A stretch of 64,000 nucleotides of DNA from Limnobaculum eriocheiris (GCF_021010575.1 NZ_JAJNAG010000010.1:1-64000), one strand, 5' to 3'. Numbered from the stretch's first letter, positions 1 through 8,226 are shown. Translations and numbers: made by a program. Notes: generated from the sequence alone by a model not told the origin.

Positions 1-125
1 TGCGAACCCATCTTAAACGGTTGACCCGCAAGACTATCTGCTTCTCAAAGTCAGAAGAAATGCACGATAAGATCATCGGATGGTATCTGACGATCAATCA
101 TTACCACTAAATCTGCGTCACGACC
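1..125 (+). mobile_element. Right end of an IS1-family insertion sequence (partial)
   Basis: The bases encode the C-terminus of an IS1 InsB-type transposase in the frame starting at base 3. Just after its TAA stop (108-110) the sequence ends in a terminal-repeat-like motif. Read on the minus strand from 125, it begins GGTCGTGACGC, which resembles the IS1 right inverted repeat GGTAATGACTCC as I remember it. The element therefore probably ends at base 125, and its left part lies outside the window. A target-site duplication cannot be tested from here. The call rests on remembered IS1 sequence. Confidence 0.75.
3..110 (+). CDS. IS1-family transposase InsB, C-terminal fragment
   Basis: The frame from base 3 encodes 35 residues ending in TAA. 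Recognisable stretches are [17 protein letters not shown] and LHDK-like [10 protein letters not shown]. They match the end of the IS1 transposase, whose E. coli form ends in HDKVIGHYLNIKHYQ. The 5' part, with the InsA frame and the programmed frameshift, is outside the window. The downstream membrane protein frame overlaps its last 31 bases in another frame, so this fragment competes with that gene's proposed start. Confidence 0.75.
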   Translation, partial: RTHLKRLTRKTICFSKSEEMHDKIIGWYLTINHYH

Positions 126-958
126 CTTTTATCTACCAATTCTTCAGCGGATTAAAAGAGCGTTTTATTGAAGAACAGCAAAAAAGCCAATCCACGCCAA
201 AAACCATTCTCAAATTTATTGCCTCCGGATTACTGCTACTGATTTTTTACGGTGCATTAAGCTACGGCCCTATCGCTTTCGTTGGCCTGTTTTTGCTGAT
301 TTTTATTATTTCCTGGCTGAAACCCACCACTAAAGGCCAGTTTTTTAAGTTACAGCAAATCTTACCCACATCGAAAATTCGTTCACTGGCCATGGGGCTG
401 GTTGAAGTTGAAGGGAAAGTATCGTCATCAAAGCAGGTCGCCGCCCCGCTCAGTAAAGAAAAGTGTATTGCTTATTACTATACAATACATGAAGTCAGCC
501 GGGACTCAGATGGTGATAAGCACTATCGCCTGATCTCCACTTCAGAAGAGTATCTGCCGTTTGAAATCACAGATGATACCGGAACGGTTTCTATTGTACC
601 GGAAGGTCTGGAACTGGTGAGTTTTTCTCCTTCCGCCGAACAGGAGTATGGTGGCCGTAGTTATACGGAGTATGCATTGTTTAATAATGACAAAATGATG
701 TTGATTGGTGCAGCCAGTGAGCAAAACAATCAGGTCGTTATTGTTAAAGACCGGATAAAAAATATTCTGGCTATATCTCCCGTGACCAAGGTGTCCATGT
801 GGAATAAAAGCCGCCCATTGGTAAATACCGTGCTGGTGTTTTGTGGTACTACCGCTTTTCTGATCGCTATCATATTAACCATCCCCTATACCTTTGATGG
901 TCACACGCTAACGCTAAACTTTTGGCAGTCGCCGTTTTTCAGTTGGCTAAAACCATAA
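80..958 (+). CDS. GIDE-domain-like membrane protein, start probably altered by IS1
   Basis: The product is a 292-residue membrane protein of unknown function. Two hydrophobic segments lie near residues 45-80, followed by a soluble region with [17 protein letters not shown] and [17 protein letters not shown]. These resemble the GIDE domain found in the MULAN/GIDE E3 ligase family, which has many prokaryotic members lacking a RING finger. A further membrane segment lies near residues 255-275. The gene sits 4-13 bases before lemA, and GIDE-like proteins often accompany LemA. The first 15 codons (80-124) lie inside the IS1 end, so the native N-terminus was probably lost. No good ribosome binding site precedes ATG 80. 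Whether it is expressed is uncertain. Confidence 0.6.
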   Translation: MVSDDQSLPLNLRHDPFIYQFFSGLKERFIEEQQKSQSTPKTILKFIASGLLLLIFYGALSYGPIAFVGLFLLIFIISWLKPTTKGQFFKLQQILPTSKIRSLAMGLVEVEGKVSSSKQVAAPLSKEKCIAYYYTIHEVSRDSDGDKHYRLISTSEEYLPFEITDDTGTVSIVPEGLELVSFSPSAEQEYGGRSYTEYALFNNDKMMLIGAASEQNNQVVIVKDRIKNILAISPVTKVSMWNKSRPLVNTVLVFCGTTAFLIAIILTIPYTFDGHTLTLNFWQSPFFSWLKP

Positions 959-971
959 CAGGATGAATGAA

Positions 972-1532
972 ATGAATTCACTGATTGCATTGGTTATTGT
1001 TGTGGTGCTGGCTCTACTGGTCGTTCGCTATCTGGTGGTGCTGTATAACAAAATCGTGATGCTCAAAAATTATGTGGAAAAGTCTTTTGCCAATATTGAT
1101 GTATTACTGAAACAGCGGATCGATGAGATCCCTGAACTGATTAAAGTGGCAGAAAAGGTAATGACACACCAAAGCGAGTTGTTTATTCAGTTAGCTCAAT
1201 TACGCGACCGCTATTTGAACAGCCGAAAAACGGAAGAAAAGGTTCAGGTGACGAACCAAACCGATACGTTACTCAACCAGGTTTTTATGCTGGCGGAAAA
1301 CTACCCGGAATTAAAATCCATTCACAGTCTGGTCGCATTACAACAGCGGATCTCTCTGCTGGAAAACCGCATCGCCGATCGTCGGGAGTTTTTTAACCAG
1401 AGCGTCATGTTATATAACATTGGCATTCAGGAGTTTCCCAATATCATTCTGGCCAAACTGCTGGGCTACCAAACCCGTTCATTATTGAATATCACTGAGG
1501 GAGAGAAACAATATGATGGAATTACCCTTTGA
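972..1532 (+). CDS. LemA family protein (locus 1)
   Basis: LemA family members are membrane-anchored helical-bundle proteins of unclear role. The sequence shows one N-terminal transmembrane helix (about residues 5-25), then a conserved LemA body with YNKIV, SFANIDVLLKQR, IPELIKV, ENYPEL and RREFFNQSV. Its length of about 186 residues is normal. I prefer ATG 972 over ATG 963 because AGG at 960-962 is correctly spaced for 972 and too close to 963. It follows the GIDE-like gene closely and overlaps the next small membrane protein gene by 20 bases, so the three look like one unit. It is clearly closer to the LemA at 25,318 than to the one at 6,514. Confidence 0.85.
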   Translation: MNSLIALVIVVVLALLVVRYLVVLYNKIVMLKNYVEKSFANIDVLLKQRIDEIPELIKVAEKVMTHQSELFIQLAQLRDRYLNSRKTEEKVQVTNQTDTLLNQVFMLAENYPELKSIHSLVALQQRISLLENRIADRREFFNQSVMLYNIGIQEFPNIILAKLLGYQTRSLLNITEGEKQYDGITL

Positions 1533-1902
1533 GCTGTTTGGTTTTACCCAATTTATTGAAAATGAACCGGCGAGGATGGCATTTGTTGCCTCGTTTGGTG
1601 TACTGATAGCGGCTTTTATTATTGCGCTATTTATTCGCCTTCCACTCTTAAAAACTTTTTTCGGCATTATTGCCGGAGGATTGGCTTTGGCGCTGTTTCC
1701 CGGATTTATTGTCTGTATGATTTTTGCTTTTTCCGGCATTGCCGGTATGCATATCTTCTTCTCCTGGATAGTGAATGTTATCTCTTGTACGGTGTTTGTG
1801 ATGTTTAATCACCCGAGGTTGACGGGCATGGTAGGTGATTTAACGCTGGTAAAAGACAACGGCACTAAAAAGCGTACATCAAAGAAAAAGAAATCGCGGT
1901 AA
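1513..1902 (+). CDS. Small hydrophobic membrane protein, unknown
   Basis: This 129-residue protein of unrecognised family has three or four predicted transmembrane segments (about residues 20-40, 45-75 and 80-100) and a strongly basic tail ending in KKRTSKKKKSR, which probably faces the cytoplasm. The start overlaps the end of lemA by 20 bases, with a GGGAG sequence at about 1498-1502, which implies translational coupling with LemA. It probably works with LemA and the GIDE-like protein at the membrane, but that is inference from position alone. Confidence 0.6.
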   Translation: MMELPFELFGFTQFIENEPARMAFVASFGVLIAAFIIALFIRLPLLKTFFGIIAGGLALALFPGFIVCMIFAFSGIAGMHIFFSWIVNVISCTVFVMFNHPRLTGMVGDLTLVKDNGTKKRTSKKKKSR

Positions 1903-2020
1903 CTATCCCAATTTCATCCCATTGATTTTAAAACTTGAAATACCGTTTCAATTCGTCCAGCATGTGCGACTACAGCCATAGCATTACCGTCTTATATGAC
2001 CGTTAAACAGGAACATCGCC

Positions 2021-2206
2021 GTGCAGGACAAAAGCGTATTCTTCACCCAAAAACATGCGGCTGCTTTTTGCTGTCTGCTTTAGGGAAGCGCCTATCCGGC
2101 AATTAAGCTACTGAAAAAGAATATTTTCCAGTGGAAATATGCGGTGGCATTAGTGCTGGTCTGCACCGGTATTTATCTGGTGAATCGGGTGAAAAAAATC
2201 ACCTGA
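2021..2206 (+). pseudogene. EamA/DMT transporter remnant, internally deleted, with amber codon
   Basis: From GTG 2021 (AGGA at about 2009) the frame gives an N-terminal DMT start, then TAG, then GSAYPAIKLLKK, then jumps directly to WKYAVALVLVCTGIYLVNR and a TGA at 2204-2206. The first piece matches the LLWGSAYPAIK opening of EamA transporters with Trp replaced by TAG. The second matches their last transmembrane helix. The roughly 200 residues between are missing. The deletion is in frame, and both ends are still readable. The rest of 1903-2264 holds nothing else that I recognise. Confidence 0.7.
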
Positions 2207-2264
2207 AGTGCAAAGCTGATTTCTTCTGCCAGTCGGTTTCTAATTCACGTACAATGCCCCCATT

Positions 2265-3206
2265 GTGGTTCAGTTAACTGAGCCTGACGTTTCACCTTCT
2301 GCAATGGTAGCTGACCCCACTATGACGCCATCTAAAAAGCCGTTTCCGACGCAAAAATCAGAATTACACCCGCATAACCTGCATCGCCAACGCTATGATT
2401 TTCCTGCGCTGATGGCCAGTTGCCCTGAACTTGCCCCTTTTGTTTCGCCCAATAAGTATGGCGATCTATCGGTCAATTTTTCCGATCCTGCGGCAGTCAA
2501 AATGTTGAATAAAGCGCTGCTAAAACACTTTTACCATATCGAACAGTGGGATATTCCGGCAGGCTACCTTTGCCCGCCGATTCCCGGTCGGGCCGACTAT
2601 ATTCACTATCTGGCAGATATTCTGGCACAAAATAATGGCGGACAAATTCCACGGGGTAATTCAGTTCATGCGCTGGATATCGGCGTTGGAGCTAACGCCA
2701 TCTATCCAATTATTGGTCATATCAGCTATGGCTGGAAATTTGTAGGTACCGATATCGATCCGGTATCGGTCAGCAGCGCCAAACTGATTGCAGAAGCCAA
2801 CCGTAACCTTTCGAAAGCACTGGATATCCGCCTGCAAAAAGAAGCCGGGCGTATTTTCAGCGGCATAATCAAACCCACTGACCGGTTTGATATAACCCTG
2901 TGTAATCCCCCGTTCCACGCTTCCGCTCAGGAGGCCGAAGCGGTTAACCTGAAAAAACAGCGCAATTTAGGCCATCTGAAAAATGACGATAAGCCGGTAC
3001 TTAACTTTGGCGGTAAGAATCATGAGCTCTGGTGTGAAGGGGGAGAAGAACAGTTTGTACGTCAAATGGCACAGGAAAGCGCAACTTTTGCCCGACAGTG
3101 CCTGTGGTTTACTACACTGGTATCTAAAAAAACCACCTTACCAATTTTGTATCATGCCCTGCGTTATGCGGGAGCCACTGAGATAAAAACCATCGATATG
3201 GCCTAG
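2265..3206 (+). CDS. rlmF: 23S rRNA (adenine-1618-N6)-methyltransferase, with in-frame amber stop near the end
   Basis: RlmF (YbiN) methylates A1618 of 23S rRNA using S-adenosylmethionine. The frame shows the family N-terminus with HPHNLHRQRYDF, then GYLCPPIPGRADYIH, the AdoMet motif LDIGVGANAIYP and the catalytic CNPPF motif. It starts at GTG 2265, with ATG 2304 as an alternative. E. coli RlmF has MAQGQKQSRF near its end. Here the frame reads MA-TAG-GQKASRIVAWTF and stays open to a TGA at 3294-3296. A CAG-to-TAG change therefore removes about 30 C-terminal residues, in a region conserved in the family. The protein may be inactive, or the codon may be partly suppressed. Confidence 0.85.
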   Translation: MVQLTEPDVSPSAMVADPTMTPSKKPFPTQKSELHPHNLHRQRYDFPALMASCPELAPFVSPNKYGDLSVNFSDPAAVKMLNKALLKHFYHIEQWDIPAGYLCPPIPGRADYIHYLADILAQNNGGQIPRGNSVHALDIGVGANAIYPIIGHISYGWKFVGTDIDPVSVSSAKLIAEANRNLSKALDIRLQKEAGRIFSGIIKPTDRFDITLCNPPFHASAQEAEAVNLKKQRNLGHLKNDDKPVLNFGGKNHELWCEGGEEQFVRQMAQESATFARQCLWFTTLVSKKTTLPILYHALRYAGATEIKTIDMA

Positions 3207-3385
3207 GGGCAGAAAGCCAGCCGTATTGTGGCATGGACTTTCTTATCCAATGAACAGCAGGAACAATGGGCCGTCACCCACTGGAAAAAGGCCTGATGTA
3301 ATCAAGGCTGACGTTGCCAGATTTGCAGCATCAGCCGATAAGTATATATTTTAATCTATCAATGATTATCAACCCGGAGCGTATC

Positions 3386-3781
3386 ATGTTAAAAGGCAGT
3401 TGCCTGTGCGGCGCAGTAACTTATCAATTAGATGAACCCATTAATCAGCTCTTTTTCTGTCACTGCTCTAAGTGTCGTAAAGCAACGGGAACGGCGTTTA
3501 ATTCCGCTGCTTTGATTCATTCTGACAAATTCACTTTGCTAACCGGCAAAGCGAGTTTAAAAAGCTTTTCGTCTACTCCGGGAGTTCATCGTATTTTCTG
3601 TGGTGAGTGCGGCTCTCCACTTTACAGCGCCAGAGATAATCAACCCGAAGCCTATCGTCTGCGAATAGGTACGCTGGACACACACATTAATCCGGCAGAG
3701 AAGATGCATATTTTCACCGCTTCAAAAGCGGAATGGGAAGATCTCTGTGACGATAATCCCAAGTTTGAAGAACGCCCTTAA
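3386..3781 (+). CDS. GFA-family (Mss4-fold) zinc protein
   Basis: The product belongs to the GFA/CENP-V family, named after a glutathione-dependent formaldehyde-activating enzyme. Most members, this one included, have no proven substrate. The cysteine pattern is visible: GSCLCGAV near the N-terminus, FCHCSKCRKATG, and FCGECGSPLY further on, which together bind zinc in the beta-tent fold. I chose ATG 3386 because GGAG lies at about 3376-3379 and the family starts with this MxxGSCxCG segment. An upstream in-frame ATG at 3314 adds non-conserved residues. The length of 131 residues is normal. Confidence 0.8.
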   Translation: MLKGSCLCGAVTYQLDEPINQLFFCHCSKCRKATGTAFNSAALIHSDKFTLLTGKASLKSFSSTPGVHRIFCGECGSPLYSARDNQPEAYRLRIGTLDTHINPAEKMHIFTASKAEWEDLCDDNPKFEERP

Positions 3782-3789
3782 AGATGACG

Positions 3790-3818
3790 TTCAGGGGCAA
3801 TGCCCCTGAATCGATTTT
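3790..3818 (+). terminator. Rho-independent terminator after the GFA gene
   Basis: A perfect inverted repeat, TTCAGGGGC-AAT-GCCCCTGAA, starts 9 bases after the stop codon and is followed by TCGATTTTTG. Confidence 0.7.
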
Positions 3819-3981
3819 TGTTCCATTGATTATTACAAAACGCCTGTTTTGTTTTAAAACGTGATGTCCCCCAAATTTCTGCCCCTGTTCTTGCCATTTC
3901 TTTGCTGGTCAAAGCCTGAATAATCCTCTAATGTAAATTTATTGTTACAAATCTGAGCTATTTCATCACAGAGGAAACGTT

Positions 3982-5718
3982 ATGTTGAGTATGTTAAGAA
4001 AAGGCAGTGTGCGATATCTGATCTTAGCTTTTCTGCTGTTCTGGCAGGGAACATTAGCTGCGAAAGTCGTCTCCTACGGTGTTGAAGAGGATATCTTCCA
4101 CCCGGTGTATGCAAAAAACGGGATGGTTTCTTCCGTTAATAGCACTGCAACTCAGGTAGGAGTCGAGGTACTGAAACAGGGGGGTAATGCTGTCGATGCC
4201 GCTGTGGCTATTGGCTATACGCTGGCGGTTACTCATCCGCAGGCCGGAAATATTGGCGGCGGTGGCTTTATGCTTATTCGTACCAAAGATGGCAAAACAA
4301 CCGCTATCGATTTCCGGGAAATGGCACCGTCAAAAGCGACGCGGGATATGTTTCTGGATGAAAAAGGTAACGCTGACAGCAAAAAATCACTCACCAGCCA
4401 TCTGGCGTCAGGGGTTCCTGGTACCGTTGCCGGTTTTGCTTTAGCCAATGAGAAATATGGCTCAATACCCGTGGCAGAACTATTAAAGCCTGCCATTAAG
4501 CTGGCAAAAGAGGGCTTTGTGGTAAATGATGCGCTGGCAGATGATTTAGCGGTTTATGGTCAGGAAGTTCTGCTTGATAACCCTAATAGCCGCGCCATCT
4601 TTATTAAACCGGATGGTACTCCGTGGAAAAAGGGTGATACGCTGGTTCAGGCCGATCTGGCAAACAGCCTGAGTATGATCGCCGCTGACGGTCCCGCCGC
4701 TTTTTATCAGGGCAAGATTGCCGATGAAATAGCCGACGAGATGGCAAAAAATGGCGGTCTGATTACCAAACAGGATTTGGCCGCGTATAAAGCCGTTGAG
4801 CGCACGCCGGTTTCCGGTACCTATAAGGGCTATGAAATTTACTCAATGCCAGCCCCTTCTTCGGGCGGTATTCATATTATTCAGATTCTGAATATTCTGG
4901 AAAACTTCGATCTGAAAGCCATGGGGCAAAACAGCGCTGATGCTATTCACGTTATGTCAGAAGCGATGAAGTATGCTTATGCCGACCGTTCAGAATATCT
5001 GGGCGATCCGGACTTCGTTAAAGTACCGGTTAGCGCGCTGACCAGTAAGAAATATGCTAAACAGTTAGCTTCACAGATTCATCTCGATAAGGCTAATCCA
5101 TCCAGCACGATCAAGCCGGGCAAGCTGGAGCCATATGAGAGTGACCAAACCACTCACTACTCGGTAGTTGACTCTCAGGGTAATGCCGTTGCGGTGACCT
5201 ATACCCTGAATACTAACTTTGGTAGCGGTATTGTGGCGGGAAAAAGCGGTATTTTGCTGAATAACCAAATGGACGACTTTTCCGCCAAGCCGGGTGTTCC
5301 CAACGTTTATGGTTTAATCGGTGGCGAAGCCAACGCGGTTCAGGCCGGTAAACGTCCGCTGTCGTCTATGTCACCAACCATCGTGACTCAGGACGGCAAA
5401 GTGGTTCTGGTAACGGGTAGTCCGGGGGGTAGCCGTATCATTACGACGGTATTACAGATTGTTCTTAATACCATCGAATTCAATATGAATATCGCCGAAG
5501 CGACTAACGCACCGCGAATTCACCATCAGTGGCTGCCGGAAGAGATTCGGGTTGAGAAAGGCATCAGTACTGACACTATTAAGCTGTTAGAGAAAAAGGG
5601 CCATAAAGTCAGCGTTAAACCAACAATGGGCAGCACACAGAGTATTATTGTTACGCCAGAAGGGCTGTTTGGGGCAGCGGACCCGAGGTCTAAGGATGAT
5701 TTAGCGGCGGGGTATTAA
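3982..5718 (+). CDS. ggt: Gamma-glutamyltranspeptidase, periplasmic
   Basis: Ggt hydrolyses or transfers the gamma-glutamyl group of glutathione in the periplasm. The 578 residues match the full E. coli enzyme in length. A signal peptide spans about residues 1-27 (hydrophobic LILAFLLFWQGTLAA). The autoprocessing site is visible at DQTTHYSVVD. The nucleophilic Thr that begins the small subunit is at about residue 390, after Gln389. Downstream motifs LLNNQMDDF and LSSMSPTIV, and GSPGGSRI (the oxyanion-hole Gly pair), are intact. The gene is monocistronic, has AGAGGAAA just before the ATG and is followed by a hairpin at 5764-5780. Confidence 0.95.
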   Translation: MLSMLRKGSVRYLILAFLLFWQGTLAAKVVSYGVEEDIFHPVYAKNGMVSSVNSTATQVGVEVLKQGGNAVDAAVAIGYTLAVTHPQAGNIGGGGFMLIRTKDGKTTAIDFREMAPSKATRDMFLDEKGNADSKKSLTSHLASGVPGTVAGFALANEKYGSIPVAELLKPAIKLAKEGFVVNDALADDLAVYGQEVLLDNPNSRAIFIKPDGTPWKKGDTLVQADLANSLSMIAADGPAAFYQGKIADEIADEMAKNGGLITKQDLAAYKAVERTPVSGTYKGYEIYSMPAPSSGGIHIIQILNILENFDLKAMGQNSADAIHVMSEAMKYAYADRSEYLGDPDFVKVPVSALTSKKYAKQLASQIHLDKANPSSTIKPGKLEPYESDQTTHYSVVDSQGNAVAVTYTLNTNFGSGIVAGKSGILLNNQMDDFSAKPGVPNVYGLIGGEANAVQAGKRPLSSMSPTIVTQDGKVVLVTGSPGGSRIITTVLQIVLNTIEFNMNIAEATNAPRIHHQWLPEEIRVEKGISTDTIKLLEKKGHKVSVKPTMGSTQSIIVTPEGLFGAADPRSKDDLAAGY

Positions 5719-5763
5719 GTAATATTTCGATCGGAAGATCATCTGCACTTGATTCTGGTGTTC

Positions 5764-5780
5764 GGCGGGCTAAGCCCGCC
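5764..5780 (+). terminator. Hairpin after ggt, probable weak terminator
   Basis: The palindrome GGCGGGC-TAA-GCCCGCC lies 46 bases after the ggt stop. The following GATTGATATTTTA is only moderately T-rich. Confidence 0.5.
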
Positions 5781-5811
5781 GATTGATATTTTACTATTGG
5801 CTGCTGTGGGT

Positions 5812-5980
5812 ATTTCGGCCGTAAACACGGTGTTGCTCATATTATCTTTGTGCTCGGCCGGAAGACCATTTGTACTCTAGTTCAGAGAGCTTCAGGCCAG
5901 CGCTAGCGCTGTTCAAACAGGCGAAGCCTGTTTGTCGTTGGCTTACGCCAAGTCGACCCCCACGGCGGTCTCTCCCTCCG
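5812..5980 (-). repeat. Dispersed palindromic repeat, copy 1 (inverted relative to copies 2 and 3)
   Basis: Read on the minus strand, this segment aligns with 39,796-40,008 and 59,332-59,515. The shared core runs through GTCGACTTGGCGTAAGCCAA, an AAACAGGC/GCCTGTTT hairpin and a CAGCGC/GCGCTG hairpin. A distal block with GGTCTTCCGGCC and ACGGCCG is also shared with copy 2. The copy sits between the 3' ends of ggt (plus) and a lemA gene (minus). A shorter, weaker echo of the distal block (CGGAAGATCATCTGCACTT) lies just upstream at about 5731-5751. Confidence 0.75.
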
Positions 5981-6034
5981 ATTGGCAATGCTAACTACCT
6001 GTCAGATGATTCATTCAGGCATTTATTATTATAT

Positions 6035-6125
6035 TTTGCCCTTTGCCCTTTGCCCTTTGCCCTTTGCCCTTTGCCCTTTGCCCTTTGCCCTTTGCCCTTT
6101 GCCCTTTGCCCTTTGCCCTTTGCCC
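6035..6125. repeat. Heptanucleotide tandem array, 13 perfect TTTGCCC units
   Basis: Thirteen uninterrupted copies of TTTGCCC follow one another, and a partial unit follows. Because 7 is not a multiple of 3, every plus-strand frame reads the same peptide pattern, FALCPLP. Short frames through it are therefore an artefact rather than a gene. No start or coding context was found on either side. Such perfect short repeats are usually prone to slippage. Confidence 0.95.
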
Positions 6126-6174
6126 TTCAGGTTAAAGCATCCGAATGTTGCCTCAGCCAATAAAAAAGTAGCAC

Positions 6175-6398
6175 GACCAACATGAATGTTGGTCGAGGCG
6201 CAGCGACGTCGGACAAAATTGTAGGAGCAATTTTGAACAGCACAAAGTGCTGGCCCAAAGGGCCGAGCCTCATGGATGAGGCGAGTACTCCGGCTCTGCG
6301 CCGGTGCGTCATTTTTTTGCTGACTGAGGTTGCCGCCGCAACGCGGCGGTCAACAATCGGCTGCGCAGGCGCGGGGAGTGCAGAGGGGCGTTCGCCCC
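6175..6398. repeat. Array of at least eight consecutive short hairpins
   Basis: Perfect inverted repeats follow each other with little spacing: GACCAACAT/ATGTTGGTC (6175-6194), CGACGTCG (6204-6211), CAAAATTG/CAATTTTG (6214-6235), CAGCAC/GTGCTG (6238-6252), GGCCC/GGGCC (6252-6264), GCCTCAT/ATGAGGC (6267-6282), CCGGC/GCCGG (6290-6304), CCGCCGC/GCGGCGG (6333-6349) and GGGGCG/CGCCCC (6385-6398). Arm sequences differ while the format (5-9 bp arm, short loop) is constant. It lies between the heptamer array and the 3' end of a lemA gene, and I see no credible coding region through it. Confidence 0.8.
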
Positions 6399-6513
6399 AA
6401 CGCCCCTTTGCTCGACGCAAGCTCCACCGCCAAGACAAACACAACACTTAAAGCGGCGAAACTTACACCAGACCAAACATTCAAACCTCAACGCTAAAAC
6501 ACCACCCAAAGCA

Positions 6514-7086
6514 TCAATGTATATCCGGTCGATACTCAAACCCGCTCTCAGCCTGTGCATCACTAAACGTCTTCAGCTTTCTCTTTTTATTAAACAGGCT
6601 GTTAATCAGCGAATTGGGTACCACTTCGATGCCGTTATTAAAATCTTCCACATTCTGGTTAAAGATGCGGATAGCAGCACCAATATTCTCCTGCTGTTCT
6701 GAAATTTCAGCCATTAGATTGTTATATAAAGATGATGCCTTCAGGTCCGGGTAGTTTTCTGCTACGGCATACAGCCCGCTTAACAGGCTGCTGGTTTTAG
6801 TCCGGGTTTCTGACAGCATTGCCAGATCCATATCTTCAGTATTCAGACGATTCAGGGAAGTGCGCAGCTCAGTCACCTTGGCCATAATGGATGACTCATA
6901 CTGGCTGTACTGGGCAGCAATCTTTTCCAGATCGGGAATAATATTGTTCTTTTGCCGTTCCTGAACCACGACATCGGCCCAGGCACGGGCGACGGCGTTC
7001 ATGCGGCTAACGATACCGTTATAAATCACGATACCAATAACAATCACCAGTACGATGATGCCTAAAGGGATCCATAGTTCTAACAT
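6514..7086 (-). CDS. LemA family protein (locus 2)
   Basis: This 190-residue LemA protein has one N-terminal membrane helix (LGIIVLVIVIGIVIYNGIV) followed by the typical helical body: VVQERQKNNIIPDLEKI, AENYPDLKAS, and NQNVEDFNNGIEVVPNSLI near the end. The start overlaps the stop of the upstream membrane protein gene in a TAATG arrangement, so the two are co-translated. It is more like mainstream LemA than the other two copies in the window. Its molecular function is not established. Confidence 0.85.
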   Translation of the reverse strand: MLELWIPLGIIVLVIVIGIVIYNGIVSRMNAVARAWADVVVQERQKNNIIPDLEKIAAQYSQYESSIMAKVTELRTSLNRLNTEDMDLAMLSETRTKTSSLLSGLYAVAENYPDLKASSLYNNLMAEISEQQENIGAAIRIFNQNVEDFNNGIEVVPNSLINSLFNKKRKLKTFSDAQAESGFEYRPDIH

Positions 7087-8120
7087 TATGAAGTTTTCCT
7101 GAAGTTACTGTCTGAATAGACCATTAAAGTTTCAATATGCGCTAATGCTGCTTTTAGCTTTGGTAGTTCGTTATGCTGCCTGATTAACTGAATAAAATCA
7201 TCAGGGGCATTAAAATCGCTGCTTCTTTCCAGCGTAATTACGTTGCTGTCCCTGAAGGACATGCAGAGTTCAGCCTGTGAATTGAATTCAAAATTCAGCT
7301 CACTCAACGTGGCTGAAATTTCCTCACAGGCAAGCACCAGAGCAGGCTTAAGAAATTTTGCTGCAGTCATTTCGCTATCGCCAACCACACGATAAAGCTT
7401 ATTAAAGCGATTAGAGGCGGGCTTATAGATGGAGCCAGACAACCCGCTCACCGATTTACCAACCAAAGCTAAACTGCTGACGTAATTAAAGAGTAAATAG
7501 ATGCCATAGCGGTCGTAATGATCGTAGGTTGTATGAGTTCTGGGCCGCCCTTTGCTGTCAGTGGTTACCGTGGTTCGCTTATCCACATAGTGGAAATGGT
7601 AAAAATGATAATCAAAGGCGTGATCTTTTCCCTGATAATGCCCCTGATACAATGCCTTAATCTCTTGTGAGTAGTTGCCCCGATTAAACTCGTGAAACCG
7701 TGACATTAATTCGCCCACGGCCTCTTCCGGTTCAACAGCGACCTGTCGCAGACCGTTATCAAACAGTAAATCCTGTTGAAACAGCTCATCCGCCAGTTTG
7801 TTAATAGAACCGTTTTTACGCCAGCTCCAAACCATCATGGCGATCGCCGTAATTGCCAGTAGCACCAGCAAAATGGTGGTACCGCTACTCAGATGACGAT
7901 ACTGATACCATTGAACACCCGCGATAATAAAACCAGCCAGCACGGCAACAATAGCCACCGCATAGCGCTTACCGTGGTTAAATTTTAACGGTCCGCCAAA
8001 AGCCTTAACCTGCTCAATGGCATCAATCAGTTGCTGTTGATCCTGCGCGACACTTACTTTCTCTTTTACCGAAGTTAAAAGCGCGCTCAGTTTTTGATTA
8101 TGGGTTTTAGGTTCAACCAT
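7086..8120 (-). CDS. Two-helix membrane protein paired with LemA (DUF3137-like)
   Basis: The 344-residue product has two transmembrane segments near residues 54-70 and 78-95 and a long C-terminal cytoplasmic or membrane-peripheral region rich in aromatic residues (HAFDYHFYHFHYVDKRTT). The layout recalls DUF3137 proteins, which are often encoded with LemA, but I cannot confirm the family by eye. It overlaps the lemA start by one base. No catalytic motif is visible. It probably forms a membrane complex with the downstream LemA, an inference from the coupling. Confidence 0.6.
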   Translation of the reverse strand: MVEPKTHNQKLSALLTSVKEKVSVAQDQQQLIDAIEQVKAFGGPLKFNHGKRYAVAIVAVLAGFIIAGVQWYQYRHLSSGTTILLVLLAITAIAMMVWSWRKNGSINKLADELFQQDLLFDNGLRQVAVEPEEAVGELMSRFHEFNRGNYSQEIKALYQGHYQGKDHAFDYHFYHFHYVDKRTTVTTDSKGRPRTHTTYDHYDRYGIYLLFNYVSSLALVGKSVSGLSGSIYKPASNRFNKLYRVVGDSEMTAAKFLKPALVLACEEISATLSELNFEFNSQAELCMSFRDSNVITLERSSDFNAPDDFIQLIRQHNELPKLKAALAHIETLMVYSDSNFRKTS

Positions 8121-8226
8121 ATGGAATGGTTACATCCTTGTCATATTGGCCAATATCCTGGCTATCATACCCTATTTTCCACCACACATTATCATCAACC
8201 ATCACATCCGGTAGCGACTCCTCATA

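Noticed and set aside
2021-3296. Genome-wide recoding of TAG as an amino acid
   Set aside because: atpG and the lemA at 25,318 end in TAG where their families end, so TAG works as a stop. Two decayed genes are a simpler reading.
6035-6125. CRISPR or iteron interpretation of the heptamer array
   Set aside because: There are no spacers and no replication genes nearby, and the 7-bp unit is far too short for CRISPR.
5870-6185. Two overlapping plus-strand frames with repeated FALCPLP residues
   Set aside because: They only read through the heptamer array and the flanking repeat. A 7-bp unit gives the same peptide in every frame, and there is no credible start context.
6127-6563. Frames of 84-106 residues on both strands through the hairpin array
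   Set aside because: The sequence is explained by consecutive palindromes, which keep frames open by composition. No family similarity and no ribosome binding sites were seen.
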